This document shows, piece after piece, positions 45,419-54,794 of a stretch of 64,000 bases of DNA. The notes under the pieces were generated by a model that had not been told where the DNA came from, ran no database searches, and saw only the letters and a program-made list of their open reading frames with translations. Numbering within the stretch: the first letter of the stretch is position 1; every line of letters starts with the position of its first letter. The stretch covers positions 57,474 to 121,473 of the forward strand of contig NZ_CAJNBK010000021.1 of assembly GCF_905220975.1 (NCBI RefSeq), read 5' to 3'. The position numbers and the translations under genes are program-made. The DNA comes from Paraburkholderia haematera (lineage in GTDB: Bacteria > Pseudomonadota > Gammaproteobacteria > Burkholderiales > Burkholderiaceae).

Positions 45419-46156
45419 ATGAGAATTGCAGTCCTGGATGACGATTCGGCGCAAGCCGACCTTGTTTGCCAAACGCTGTCGGCGGCTGGCCACGTTTGCC
45501 ATGCTTTCGGTGCGGGCCGCGAACTGGTGCGGCAGTTGCGGCGCCAGACGTTCGACCTGCTCGTGCTCGACTGGAACGTGCCCGACATGTCGGGCGAAGA
45601 GGTGCTGCGCTGGGTGCGCGAAAGCCTCTCCGAGCGCTTGCCGGTCCTGTTCATGACGAGCCGCGGCCGCGAAATCGATATCACCTCGATCCTCAACACC
45701 GGCGCGGACGATTACGTCGTCAAGCCGGTCTCCGGGGCGGTTCTGCTGGCGCGCGTCGGTTCGTTGCTGCGCCGGGCGTATCACCTGAAGCCGCCCGCGG
45801 CGAAAGAAGTGTTCGGCGAATTCGAATTCGATCTGGGCGCGAAGCACGTGGTGGTGCGCGGCGCGACCGTCGCCGTGACTGCGAAGGAGTTCGAGCTTGC
45901 GCTGCTGCTGTTCCAGCACCTGAGCCGGCCGTTGTCGCGCGCGCACATTCTCGACGTGATCTGGAAGCAGGCGACGGACATTCCCTCGCGCACGATGGAC
46001 ACGCACGTGTCGATGCTGCGCAGCAAGCTCGGCTTGCGTCCGGAGCACGGTTATCGTCTGACGCCGATCTACGGCTACGGGTACCGGCTCGAGCGGATCG
46101 AATCCGGCACGCCGCCCCTGGTGGCCGAAGAACGCCGCGAAGCGGGGGACGCGTGA
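45419..46156 (+). CDS. OmpR/PhoB-family response regulator
   Basis: A 245-residue two-component regulator. Receiver domain (about 1-115): acidic pocket LDDDSAQ at 6-12, phosphoacceptor Asp51 in VLDWNVPDMSGEE, MTSR and the conserved Lys in VVKPVSG. Winged-helix DNA-binding domain (about 130-225): TAKEFELALLLFQHLSRPLSRAHILDVIW, then HVSMLRSKLG and YGYGYRLERI. The ATG at 45419 is chosen; the frame opens at TTG 45407. Its stop overlaps the GTG of the next gene, and a histidine kinase lies two genes down, probably its partner. Confidence 0.9.
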   Translation: MRIAVLDDDSAQADLVCQTLSAAGHVCHAFGAGRELVRQLRRQTFDLLVLDWNVPDMSGEEVLRWVRESLSERLPVLFMTSRGREIDITSILNTGADDYVVKPVSGAVLLARVGSLLRRAYHLKPPAAKEVFGEFEFDLGAKHVVVRGATVAVTAKEFELALLLFQHLSRPLSRAHILDVIWKQATDIPSRTMDTHVSMLRSKLGLRPEHGYRLTPIYGYGYRLERIESGTPPLVAEERREAGDA

Positions 46157-47607
46157 CGGTTTCGTTCGATGGGGTAGTGCCCGGCTGTTCAGGCTCGCCG
46201 GGGCGCCGCACCGGCGCGATGCTGGCGGCGGCCGGTCTGATTGCGATGACGTGTTTCGCGCCGGTATCGGCGGATGCGCAATCGTCCCGTGCGCCGAAGC
46301 CGCGTACCAGAACGACCGCGCCGGTCTATGTTCCCTACGTGACGCACGACGGCGACACGTTGTACGAAATCGCCGGCCGCTATCTGCGCGACGCCGGCGA
46401 TTGGGCTTTGTTGAGCCGCCTGAATCACGTGCCCGCGCCACGCCGCATGCCGGCCGGGATCGCGCTGCGTCTGCCGGCCGACAGGCTCAAACAGGATCCC
46501 GAGTCGGCGCGCGTGATTGCGACGAGCGGTCCGGCCGAGCACGCGTTCGGCACGAATCCTTACACGCCGCTCTCGGCGGGCGCGACGCTCGGCGAGGGCG
46601 ATCACATCCGCACGGGCCACAACGGTTTTGTCACGCTGGAGCTGCCGGACGGCTCGCATGTCACCATGTCGCAAGACGGCCTGCTCGACATCGACAAGCT
46701 GCGGCGCACCGTCCTGACGGGCGCGAGTGATCGCGTACTCGATCTGCAGCATGGCGAAGTCGATAGCCAGGTCACTCATGCCACCAAAAAAGACGACCGC
46801 TTCCAGATCCGCTCGCCGTCGGTGGTAGCGGGCGTGCGCGGTACGCGCTTCAAGGTCGCCTACGACGGCGACGCGCGAACCACGGCGGTGGAAGTGCTGG
46901 ACGGCGCGGTTGGCGTCGACCCGGCCGCAGCCGGCGGCCAGGCGTTTGCGCCGCCGCCCGGCGTGCCGCTGCAGGCGTCCGCGCAACTCGTCAAGGCACG
47001 CTTTGGCAGCGTCACACGGACAGGCAGCGCGATTGGCGCTCCGGTGGAATTGCTCGCCGCGCCGTCGCTCACCGAGCCGGCCAAAGTGCAGGACGGCAAA
47101 ACCGTCACTTTCGATCTCGTACCCGACGATCGCGCCGTGGCCTATCGCGTCCAGATTGCACGCGATGCCGATCAGCTCGACCTGATCCGCGATCTGCGGG
47201 TGAGTGCGCCGCATGCGGACTTCGGCGAACTGGCTGACGGCACGTATTTCGTCCGAATCGCCGCGATCGACGCGAACGGCCTCGAAGGCTTGCCGCAGGT
47301 GTACGGTTTCGAGCGGCGTCAACTGGGTCTGGCGGCATCGGCGGGCCCGCGTGCCGGCAGCCGCGACTACGAGTTCCGCTGGTTCGTCAGCCGTTCCACG
47401 GTCGAGACGCGCTTTCGCTTCGTGCTGGCCACGAGCGCCGATCTGCGCCATCCGCTCGTCGACCGGACCGATCTGACGGGCGGCCAGTTCGTGGTCAGCG
47501 ACCTGCCAGGCGGCGTCTACTATTGGACGGTCGTCGCCGAGCAATTCGAAAACGGCCGCTTCTATGAGAAGAGCAGCACGGTCCGCTCGTTTACGCTTGC
47601 GCGCTGA
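46153..47607 (+). CDS. LysM and FecR domain exported protein
   Basis: A 484-residue protein from GTG 46153, overlapping the response-regulator stop (GTGA). A signal peptide ends near APVSADAQ (about residue 37). A LysM module follows (YVTHDGDTLYEIAGRYL, then NHVPAPRRMPAGIALRLP). A FecR-type domain (about 125-250) has TLGEGDHIRTGHNGFVTLELPDGSHVTMSQDGLL and RSPSVVAGVRGTRFKV. Two Ig/fibronectin-like repeats close the protein (DLVPDDRAVAYRVQIARD; YEFRWFVSRS). It is probably periplasmic and peptidoglycan-bound, perhaps sensing for the CHASE2 kinase encoded next. Confidence 0.82.
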   Translation: MTVSFDGVVPGCSGSPGRRTGAMLAAAGLIAMTCFAPVSADAQSSRAPKPRTRTTAPVYVPYVTHDGDTLYEIAGRYLRDAGDWALLSRLNHVPAPRRMPAGIALRLPADRLKQDPESARVIATSGPAEHAFGTNPYTPLSAGATLGEGDHIRTGHNGFVTLELPDGSHVTMSQDGLLDIDKLRRTVLTGASDRVLDLQHGEVDSQVTHATKKDDRFQIRSPSVVAGVRGTRFKVAYDGDARTTAVEVLDGAVGVDPAAAGGQAFAPPPGVPLQASAQLVKARFGSVTRTGSAIGAPVELLAAPSLTEPAKVQDGKTVTFDLVPDDRAVAYRVQIARDADQLDLIRDLRVSAPHADFGELADGTYFVRIAAIDANGLEGLPQVYGFERRQLGLAASAGPRAGSRDYEFRWFVSRSTVETRFRFVLATSADLRHPLVDRTDLTGGQFVVSDLPGGVYYWTVVAEQFENGRFYEKSSTVRSFTLAR

Positions 47608-47673
47608 CGCTGGTAGATTCACGGGACCGGGCCAACAACGAGCCGTCTCCTTGGCTCTCAACCACGTCACGCT

Positions 47674-50193
47674 TTGCCGAACCCACCCACGCGCCTGAGC
47701 CTCGACCCGCGCGCCCGTCTTGGACGGCGCGCCGGCCGTCGCTTTCTGCTCGAATGGGTGGGTATCGGCTGCCTGGGCATCGCGGTGATTCTGCTCAGCT
47801 CGCTCGGCCGTCTGACCGCGAGCGTCGATAACCTGGTCTACGACCGCTTCTTGAGCCTGCGCGCGCAACCGTTGCTGCGCGATATCGTGGTGCTCGAAAT
47901 CGACAACGCCAGCATTGCGCAGCTTGGCCGCTGGCCATGGCCGCGCAGCGTCCATGCGAGGCTGCTCGAACAGATCGCAAAGGCGAAGCCTGCCGCGGTG
48001 ATCTACGACGTGCTCTTTACCGAAGCCAATCCGGAAGACGCCCAGCTCGCCCGCGCAATCGCCCTGAGTCCCACCTATTTGCCGATGCTGCTGACTCCGC
48101 CGGACAGCGACGGCCGGCGTGTCGCGGTCGAACCGGTGGCGCCGCTAGCGCAAGCCGCGGCCGGGCTGGGGCATATCAACCTCGAGGTCGACAGCGACGG
48201 CATTGTGCGCAGCGTCGCCCGCTTCGAAGGTGGCGCTGCCTCGCGCTGGCCGCAATTGATGGTGCCGGTCGTACAGGCCGTCGAGCGTGGCGCGCTGCAA
48301 TTGAACGAGCGGCCGCGCAGGCAGTCGCCGGACAAGGCGGTGCCCCAATCCAATGGCAATGACGAAGGCGAAAGCCGTTTTCTGATCCCCTTCGGTTTGA
48401 ATGCGCAGAACTACACGAAACTGAGTTTCGCCAGTGTGCTCGCGGGCAACGTCCCCGCGGACCAACTGCGCGGGCGTATCGTGCTGATCGGCGTGACGGC
48501 GTCCGGCTTGTACGACCGCTTTGCGACACCGGTGTCCGGCGAGCTGGGGCCGCTGCCCGGTGTCTATATCCACGCGAACGTGCTCGATACGCTGCTGACC
48601 GGTCGTGAGCTCGAGCCTGCCGAGCCATGGGTGCTGTTCGCGGTGTCGTTGTTGCCGCTCGCCGCGCTGCTCGCCGGCTTCCTGGTGCTGTCGCCGCGCC
48701 GCTCATTGCTGCTGACCGTCGCGTTGGGTACGCTCGCCACAGCCGGCAGTGCGGTCTTGCTGTACGGCGCGCGGCTATGGATGTCGCCGGTGCCGGCGGT
48801 CTTCGGTTTGATCGTGGTGTATCCGATCTGGAACTGGCGGCGCCTCGAAATGACGATGGCCTATCTGCGCGAGGAGCTGCAGCGCCTGGCCGACGAGCCC
48901 CACCTTCTGCCGGAAACACCCCAGCGCCGCCGTGAGTTCGGCGGCGACGTGCTGGAGCAGCATATGGCGCTGATGGCGCAGGCCGCGCAGCGCGTGCAGG
49001 ACATGAAGCGTTTCGTGTGGGACAGCCTCGACAGCATGCCCGAGCCGATCCTGGTGAGCGACGTGCAGGGTATCGTGCTGATCGCAAACCATGCCGCCAA
49101 GGCGCATTTCGCACACCTCGGAGCGCCGCTGCCGGAAGGCCGGCCGATGCGGGAGGTGCTGGGCGGCCTGACGCTGGTCAAGACCATCGACAGCGGCTCG
49201 GCGTCGGACGCCGAAAACAATCTGCTTGCGCATGCCCAGTGGCCAGCGCTGCTCGATCCCGCGCGCCGCGAGTTCGCCGCGCTGATGGCGCAAGGCGTCG
49301 AGGTGCGCGATGCTCATGAACGCGACCATCTGCTGCGCTATGCGAATTGCACGAATGAGCAAGGCGAGACCACGGGCTGGATCGCGGGTCTCGTCGACGT
49401 GTCGGCCTTGCATGCGGCCGAGCGTCAACGGGAAGACGCCTTGCGGCTGCTGTCGCACGATATGCGCTCGCCGCAGGCTTCGATTCTGGCGCTGGTGGAG
49501 ATCGAGCGGGCGCGCAGTGAACCGGTGCTTGCGCGTGGCCTGCTGGAGCGCATCGAGCGCTACGCGCAGCGGGCGCTGACGCTGGCCGACGATTTCGTGC
49601 AACTCGCGCGCGCCGAATCGCAAACCTATGTGCTCGAACCGGTGAGCATGACCGAGCTGATGATCGACGCCAGCGACGAGGTCTGGCCGCAGGCCCACGC
49701 CAAACGCATCACGCTGCAAACCGATACGGGCGGCGAGGCGGCTGAAGGGGAGGACGAGGGTCACTGGATCTGCGCCGACCGCTCGCTGATGACGCGCGCG
49801 CTCGTCAACATTCTGAACAATGCGGTCAAGTACAGTCCGCCGGATACGCGGATCACGTGCAGCCTGAAGGGCCTCGGCACCACGGGTGGCCTTGCGCAGG
49901 CGGCCGCGCCTGGCGCGGTAAAACGCGTGTCGTGTACGATTCGCGACGAAGGTTACGGTATTCCCGAGGAGCAGCAGGCGGGTCTGTTCGAGCGCTTCCG
50001 GCGCTTTCACGAGACGGAGCGGCCTGAAGTAGGCGGTGCGGGATTGGGCATGGCGTTTGTCAAAACCGTCGTGACGCGCCATGGCGGCAATGTCGACGTG
50101 GTCAGCGCGCCTGGCAAGGGCACGGCTTTCACGATTTGCTTGCCGGCACTCGACGACGCGCAGTCCGATTCCGCCGCAACCGCGCGCTCATGA
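47674..50193 (+). CDS. CHASE2-domain sensor histidine kinase
   Basis: An 839-residue membrane kinase. The first transmembrane helix is at about residues 27-48 (WVGIGCLGIAVILLSSLG). A periplasmic CHASE2 domain (about 50-310) has VVLEIDNASIAQLGRWPWPRSVHARLLEQI and GVYIHANVLDTLLTGRE. Three more helices (about 318-390) follow. A PAS-like region (about 450-570) precedes the HisKA domain, with phospho-acceptor His595 in LRLLSHDMRSPQ. The ATPase domain has NILNNAVKYSPP, DEGYGIPEEQ and VGGAGLGMAFVKTVV. The frame begins at TTG 47674 with no strong ribosome-binding site, so the start is uncertain. Confidence 0.88.
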   Translation: MPNPPTRLSLDPRARLGRRAGRRFLLEWVGIGCLGIAVILLSSLGRLTASVDNLVYDRFLSLRAQPLLRDIVVLEIDNASIAQLGRWPWPRSVHARLLEQIAKAKPAAVIYDVLFTEANPEDAQLARAIALSPTYLPMLLTPPDSDGRRVAVEPVAPLAQAAAGLGHINLEVDSDGIVRSVARFEGGAASRWPQLMVPVVQAVERGALQLNERPRRQSPDKAVPQSNGNDEGESRFLIPFGLNAQNYTKLSFASVLAGNVPADQLRGRIVLIGVTASGLYDRFATPVSGELGPLPGVYIHANVLDTLLTGRELEPAEPWVLFAVSLLPLAALLAGFLVLSPRRSLLLTVALGTLATAGSAVLLYGARLWMSPVPAVFGLIVVYPIWNWRRLEMTMAYLREELQRLADEPHLLPETPQRRREFGGDVLEQHMALMAQAAQRVQDMKRFVWDSLDSMPEPILVSDVQGIVLIANHAAKAHFAHLGAPLPEGRPMREVLGGLTLVKTIDSGSASDAENNLLAHAQWPALLDPARREFAALMAQGVEVRDAHERDHLLRYANCTNEQGETTGWIAGLVDVSALHAAERQREDALRLLSHDMRSPQASILALVEIERARSEPVLARGLLERIERYAQRALTLADDFVQLARAESQTYVLEPVSMTELMIDASDEVWPQAHAKRITLQTDTGGEAAEGEDEGHWICADRSLMTRALVNILNNAVKYSPPDTRITCSLKGLGTTGGLAQAAAPGAVKRVSCTIRDEGYGIPEEQQAGLFERFRRFHETERPEVGGAGLGMAFVKTVVTRHGGNVDVVSAPGKGTAFTICLPALDDAQSDSAATARS

Positions 50194-50834
50194 CCTATGA
50201 ACCCTCACCTTATCGAAGCGAGAATCTGGTGAAAGCGATATTGATCTGTGCCGTGCTGGCCGCGGCGAGTCTGACCGGATGCGCGGGTTTGAACGCCGAC
50301 GTGCACACGGCGAACCCTTCGGCCGTGCTGCAGGGCGAGCGCACCTATACGATTGCGCGCATGCCGTCGCAGGATGCCAGCGCGGACCATCCGCAATTTG
50401 AAACCCTGCTGCGTGATGAACTGGCGAAGAACGGCTTCACCGATACGGCGGGCCAGTCCGCGCACTATTTATTGTCGATTGCGTATGCCACGCGGCCAGC
50501 CACGGTCGGTGTGGGCGCGAAGGATTGCGCGCCGGGTACATGCGAGCGCTCGCCCGAACCGCCGTTTTCGCTGTTCGGCGGACGCGCTTATCAGCACGCG
50601 TTGACGCTGCGATTTTTCGAGCGATCGAGCGGACAGGAAGTCTATAAAGTGAGCGCGGCCAGCAGCGATCGCGATGCCGATCCCTTGCACGCCATGCCGC
50701 TGCTCGTGAAAAGCGCGCTGGCTAAATTTCCGTTCGATGCGCCGCCCGACTGGCGCGTGAAACTGCGCCCCGATAACACGGGCGGCGTGCCGGAGGTGGT
50801 GTCGCTTAAACCGGTTCAGCCTCCTCAGCCGTAA
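50190..50834 (+). CDS. DUF4136-like lipoprotein
   Basis: A 214-residue protein, ATG 50190 overlapping the kinase stop. A lipobox follows a hydrophobic segment (AILICAVLAAASLTGCAGL). GTG 50229 would give a more typical short signal peptide (starting VKAIL). The mature part has YTIARMPSQDASADHPQFETLLRDELAKNGF and HYLLSIAYATRP, as in DUF4136 lipoproteins. Probably outer-membrane attached; function unknown. Last gene of the signalling operon, convergent with bluB. Confidence 0.7.
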   Translation: MTYEPSPYRSENLVKAILICAVLAAASLTGCAGLNADVHTANPSAVLQGERTYTIARMPSQDASADHPQFETLLRDELAKNGFTDTAGQSAHYLLSIAYATRPATVGVGAKDCAPGTCERSPEPPFSLFGGRAYQHALTLRFFERSSGQEVYKVSAASSDRDADPLHAMPLLVKSALAKFPFDAPPDWRVKLRPDNTGGVPEVVSLKPVQPPQP

Positions 50835-50844
50835 AACAGCCGCC

Positions 50845-51504
50845 TTATTCCGGCGCTTTGCCGCTGTCCGGCCAGCGGTTTTCGAACACGCAATCGGCGA
50901 GCGGCATACGGCTTGCCCAGCGCTCGGTTTCCAGCATCGGTTCGCTATAGAACTGATCGACGTGGCCGAGACACAGGATCGCCACGGGCCGCGCGCCCTC
51001 GGGCATGTGCAGCAACTGGCGGACCGCGTCGACGTCGAATAGCGACACCCAGCCCATTCCCAGGCCTTCCGCGCGCGCGGCCAGCCACATGTTCTGGATC
51101 GCGCATGCCACGGAAGCCAGGTCCATCTCCGGCAAGGTGCGGCGTCCGAAGACGTGCCGCTCGCGGCCGTCCATCAGCGCCATCACCAGCAGTTCGCCGC
51201 ACTCCAGCATGCCTTCCACTTTCAGCTTCATGAACTCTTCGCGACGCTTGCCGAGTGCGTCGGCGGTGGCGAGGCGCTCGTTTTCGACCGTTGCATGCAG
51301 AGCCATGCGCAGCGCCGGATCGGTGATGCGCGCGATGCGCCACGGCTGCATGAAGCCGACGCTCGGTGCGTGATGCGCCGCGTCGAGCAGGCGTTGCAAC
51401 ACGGCAGGGTCGACCGGCTCGCGCACGAAGTGACGCATGTCGCGCCGTTCGTAAATCGCGCGGTAGACGGCTTCGCGCTCGGAATCGTTAAAAGGCTTCG
51501 CCAT
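50845..51504 (-). CDS. bluB: 5,6-dimethylbenzimidazole synthase BluB
   Basis: A 219-residue flavin-destructase of the nitroreductase fold. Signatures: YRAIYERRDMRHFVREPVDPAVLQRLLDAAHHAPSVGFMQPWRI in pieces, LPEMDLASVACAIQNMWLAARAEGLGMGWVS and the C-terminal PLADCVFENRW. It turns reduced FMN and O2 into DMB, the lower ligand of cobalamin, so this pathway is aerobic. The ATG at 51504 lies inside the end of cobB (17-nt overlap). It is the last gene of the leftward cob operon. Confidence 0.93.
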   Translation of the reverse strand: MAKPFNDSEREAVYRAIYERRDMRHFVREPVDPAVLQRLLDAAHHAPSVGFMQPWRIARITDPALRMALHATVENERLATADALGKRREEFMKLKVEGMLECGELLVMALMDGRERHVFGRRTLPEMDLASVACAIQNMWLAARAEGLGMGWVSLFDVDAVRQLLHMPEGARPVAILCLGHVDQFYSEPMLETERWASRMPLADCVFENRWPDSGKAPE

Positions 51505-52804
51505 GGAACAGGGCGGCCGTGAAGGCCGGGTTGGAGGGCCAATAAGCATGCATATACGTCGCCACGATTGATCCGGCGCGGAACACCGCCTCGCCGGGGG
51601 CATCGCTCTGTGGCCGGGTGGCTGAACGCAGCGGCGTGAGCGGCGTCGTCAGCTTCGAGTAATGAAACGTGTGGCCGGTCATTGGACCGTGCAGACTGTC
51701 GATCTGTTGCATGCCGAGCGCGGTGAAGCGCGTTTGCATTGTGGCATGGCCAGGCAGCAGGCCGAGCATCGGCGTGCTGACGCCGTGCGTGTCGGTCAAC
51801 TGGTCGAGCAGGTAGAGCATACCGCCGCATTCGGCGACGATCGGTTTGCCGGCGGCCGCGTGCGCGCGAATCGTTGCGGCACTGCGCGCATTGCCTGCGA
51901 GCACGGCCGCGTGCAGTTCGGGATAGCCGCCGGGCAGGTATAAGGCGTCGGTGTGTTCCGGCAGGGCTTCGTCGGCGAGCGGCGAGAAATAGTCGACCTG
52001 CGCGCCGAGCGCGTCCAATAGCGTGACGTTGGCCGGATAGATGAACGAGAACGCCGCATCGCGCGCAATGGCGATGCGCTTGCCTTGCAGAAGGCGCGGC
52101 AGTGCTTCTGGCGCGGGCACGCCGAATTCGACCGGCGGCGGTAATTCAGTCAGCGCGGTGTGCGCGAGCGCATCGGCGGCGCGATCCAGACGCGTCTCCA
52201 GATCGGCGATCTCCTCGGCCTGGTGCAAGCCAAGATGACGATCGGGCAACTCGATTTCGTCGTTGCCGCTGATGGATCCACACCAGCGCAGTGCCGGCGG
52301 CAATGCCTCTTCGAGCATCTGCGCGTGCCTTGGCGAGCCGACGCGATTGGCGAGGACGCCGTAAAACGGCACCTGCGGCCTGAATTGCGCGAGGCCGAAG
52401 GCGACCGCGCCGAAGGTCTGCGCCATCGCTTTCGCTGAAATCACCGCGAGCACCGGCACGCCGAACGTGGTTGCCAGATCCGCGCTGCTCGGCGTGCCGT
52501 CGAACAGACCCATCACGCCCTCGATCAGGATCAGATCCGCTTCAGCCGCCGCCTGCGCGAGCAGATTCTGGCAGGCCGATTCGCCCACCATCCACAGATC
52601 GAGCGACAGGACCGGCGCGCCGCTGGCACGCGCCAGAATCATCGGGTCGAGAAAATCGGGGCCCGTCTTGAACACGCGCACGCGCCGGCCCAGCCGCCGG
52701 TGGTAGCGCGCGAGACCCGCGGTAATCGTGGTCTTGCCCTGACCCGACGCGGGCGCGCTAATGAACAGGGCGGGGCAGGCTACGACGGAAGTCCCCTCGG
52801 ACAT
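51488..52804 (-). CDS. cobB: Cobyrinic acid a,c-diamide synthase
   Basis: A 438-residue CobB/CbiA amidotransferase. N-terminal P-loop: ISAPASGQGKTTITAGLAR. Middle: LIEGVMGLFDG. C-terminal glutaminase (GATase) domain with catalytic Cys in IVAECGGMLYLL and GHTFHYSKL near the end. It amidates the a and c side chains of the corrin using ATP and glutamine. It starts 3 nt after the cobO stop. Confidence 0.93.
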   Translation of the reverse strand: MSEGTSVVACPALFISAPASGQGKTTITAGLARYHRRLGRRVRVFKTGPDFLDPMILARASGAPVLSLDLWMVGESACQNLLAQAAAEADLILIEGVMGLFDGTPSSADLATTFGVPVLAVISAKAMAQTFGAVAFGLAQFRPQVPFYGVLANRVGSPRHAQMLEEALPPALRWCGSISGNDEIELPDRHLGLHQAEEIADLETRLDRAADALAHTALTELPPPVEFGVPAPEALPRLLQGKRIAIARDAAFSFIYPANVTLLDALGAQVDYFSPLADEALPEHTDALYLPGGYPELHAAVLAGNARSAATIRAHAAAGKPIVAECGGMLYLLDQLTDTHGVSTPMLGLLPGHATMQTRFTALGMQQIDSLHGPMTGHTFHYSKLTTPLTPLRSATRPQSDAPGEAVFRAGSIVATYMHAYWPSNPAFTAALFHGEAF

Positions 52805-52807
52805 TGC

Positions 52808-53410
52808 TCAGAACTCCACGCCGCGCTGCGCTTTCACGCCTTGCTCGCGATACGGGTGCTTGACGATGCGCATTTCGGTGACGAGGTCGGCGGCTTCGAT
52901 CAGCGCGTCGGGCGCATGGCGGCCGGTCACCACCACGTGCAGCATCGCCGCGCGCGCGTTCAGTACGGACAGCACTTCGTCGAGCGGCAGGTATTCGTAC
53001 TTCAGCACCGTGTTCAGTTCGTCGAGGATCACCATCTGATAGTCGCCGCTCTCGATCATCCGGCGCGCTTCGGCCCAGCCTTTGCGCGCGGTGGCGATGT
53101 CGGCGTCGCGATCCTGGGTGTTCCAGGTGTAGCCGTCGCCCATCGTGACGAAGTCGCAATGGGCGATCGCACCGAGGAAGTCGCGCTCCGAGGTATGCAG
53201 CGCGCCCTTGATGAACTGCACGACGCCGAGGCGCATGCCGTGCCCGAGCACGCGCACGGCCATGCCGAACGCGGCGGTGGTCTTGCCTTTGCCGGTGCCG
53301 GTGTTGACGATTAGCAGACCTTTTTCGACGGTGGCGCTGGCCTGCTTTTTCTCGTGGCCTTCGCGCCGGCGTTCGGTCATGCGTTGATGCGATTCGGGGT
53401 CGGTCTTCAT
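52808..53410 (-). CDS. cobO: Cob(I)yrinic acid a,c-diamide adenosyltransferase
   Basis: A 200-residue CobA/CobO/BtuR-family enzyme. P-loop: LLIVNTGTGKGKTTAAFGMAVR. VVQFIKGALHTSERDFL, MVILDELNTVLKYEYL and VTGRHAPDALIEAADLVTEM are typical. It adds the adenosyl group to Co(I)-corrinoids. It overlaps the upstream cobE-like gene by 4 nt. Confidence 0.94.
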   Translation of the reverse strand: MKTDPESHQRMTERRREGHEKKQASATVEKGLLIVNTGTGKGKTTAAFGMAVRVLGHGMRLGVVQFIKGALHTSERDFLGAIAHCDFVTMGDGYTWNTQDRDADIATARKGWAEARRMIESGDYQMVILDELNTVLKYEYLPLDEVLSVLNARAAMLHVVVTGRHAPDALIEAADLVTEMRIVKHPYREQGVKAQRGVEF

Positions 53411-53925
53411 GAAGGGTCCTGTTCTTGAGGGGCGTGGTTTGTGTGTTCGCGGGCGGGCTTGGCGGAGGTCGAGGCTATCGCTACCGTGATGCCGTCGTGG
53501 ATGGTTTTGCGGGCGAGTAACCGTGCATTGAGGGTATCGGGCGCAATCGATTCTCCAACCGAGGCGGTTGACGCTTCCGATGCAAGCGCCGTACGAGGTG
53601 CACTGGCCAGATCAGATTCTTCGGCCGCGGCAGCGAGCAACGCGCAGGGTTCGCAGACACCGTCGAGGCCAAGATGCTCGCGTGCGGCGGCCGACGGCTC
53701 GTCCACTGAAATCGCCGCAATCTGCGCACGGCTGAACAGCTTCAGCGGTAGCGCGTGACGTGCGCAGAATTCAAGCAGGCCGGCTTCGTGCGCTTTGGTG
53801 TCGATTGAGGCAATCGCGCCGATTTCATCGAATGCGTGCGAGCCGAGCGCGGCACGCACGGCCGCTTCGATCTGCTCGGCCGAGCTATGCAAGCGACAAC
53901 CAATGCCGATAGCGAGAGTTTTCAT
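53407..53925 (-). CDS. cobE: CobE/CbiG C-terminal-type cobalamin biosynthesis protein
   Basis: A 172-residue protein. TLAIGIGCRLHSSAEQIEAAVRAAL and IASIDTKAHEAGLLEFCARHALPLKLFSRAQIAAI match the CobE/CbiG C-terminal fold. VCEPCALLAAA contributes the central motif. The C terminus has a low-complexity Ala/Ser-rich extension before KTIHDGITVAIA. It acts near the C-20 or ring-contraction steps, exact role unclear. The ATG at 53925 overlaps the cobA stop by 4 nt. Confidence 0.82.
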   Translation of the reverse strand: MKTLAIGIGCRLHSSAEQIEAAVRAALGSHAFDEIGAIASIDTKAHEAGLLEFCARHALPLKLFSRAQIAAISVDEPSAAAREHLGLDGVCEPCALLAAAAEESDLASAPRTALASEASTASVGESIAPDTLNARLLARKTIHDGITVAIASTSAKPAREHTNHAPQEQDPS

Positions 53926-54707
53926 TGCGCGTCCAGCGCGCCGACCGCACCGGTATTCACAGCATCTCGCGCCAACGCCAGCGACGCCACGCCACCGATC
54001 ACCACGATCGCGGGCGAGCCGAGTCCGGCGCGCGAAACCGCATTCGCGAACTCGCCGAGTTGAGCGAGCGCATGCCTTTGCTCGGGACGCGTAGCCGATT
54101 CGATCGCCGCACACGGTGTGTCGGCGCTCATGCCAGCCGCGAGCAACGCACCGGTGATATCGTTCAGCCGCCGCATGCCCATGTAAATCACCAGCGTCAT
54201 CCGTGTGGCGACGAGCGCGGCCCAGTCCGGCTCGCCGCTGCCGGCGCCGTGCCCGGTGACGAACACCACGCCTTGCGCGTAATCGCGATGCGTCACGGGA
54301 ATACCGATTGCCGCAGGTGCCGCAATCCCGGCGGTGATGCCGTTGATCACCTCCACACTGATACCCGCTGCACGCAGCGCCTGCTGTTCTTCGCCGCCAC
54401 GGCCGAACACGAATGGATCGCCGCCTTTCAAACGCGCGACGCTGCGCCCGGCCTGCGCGTGCTCGAGCATCTGCGCGACGATACCGTCCTGCGGCGTCGA
54501 CGGATGGCCGCCCCGTTTGCCAACGTACACGACCTGCGCGTCGGCGCGCGCGAACTGCAAAACATCGGGGTTCACCAGATCGTCGACCAGCACCACATCG
54601 GCTTGCGCGAGAGCACGCGTCGCCTTGAGCGTCATCAGTTCGACATCGCCGGGGCCGGCGCCGATCAGCCAGGCGCGGCTCATTGCGGCATGCACGGCGC
54701 GCGCCAT
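53922..54707 (-). CDS. cobA: Uroporphyrinogen-III C-methyltransferase
   Basis: A 261-residue SUMT. Signatures: AWLIGAGPGDVELMTLKATRALAQADVVLVDDLV, YVGKRGGHPSTPQ, VARLKGGDPFVFGRGGEE and GITAGIAAPAAIGIPVTHRDYAQGVVFVTGH in pieces. It makes precorrin-2, the entry to cobalamin and sirohaem. No CysG-type dehydrogenase domain is fused. The start may be 54707 or 54683 (SRAWLIG); neither has a clear ribosome-binding site. First gene of the leftward operon, behind a riboswitch-like leader. Confidence 0.93.
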   Translation of the reverse strand: MARAVHAAMSRAWLIGAGPGDVELMTLKATRALAQADVVLVDDLVNPDVLQFARADAQVVYVGKRGGHPSTPQDGIVAQMLEHAQAGRSVARLKGGDPFVFGRGGEEQQALRAAGISVEVINGITAGIAAPAAIGIPVTHRDYAQGVVFVTGHGAGSGEPDWAALVATRMTLVIYMGMRRLNDITGALLAAGMSADTPCAAIESATRPEQRHALAQLGEFANAVSRAGLGSPAIVVIGGVASLALARDAVNTGAVGALDAQ

Positions 54708-54794
54708 GTCGTGACAAGCGGGAGCGGGTGAGGCGCGAGGAGGCTGGAGGCGGCGGAAATTGAGGTCATGCGGCGCTACGGATTATTTGTCAGA

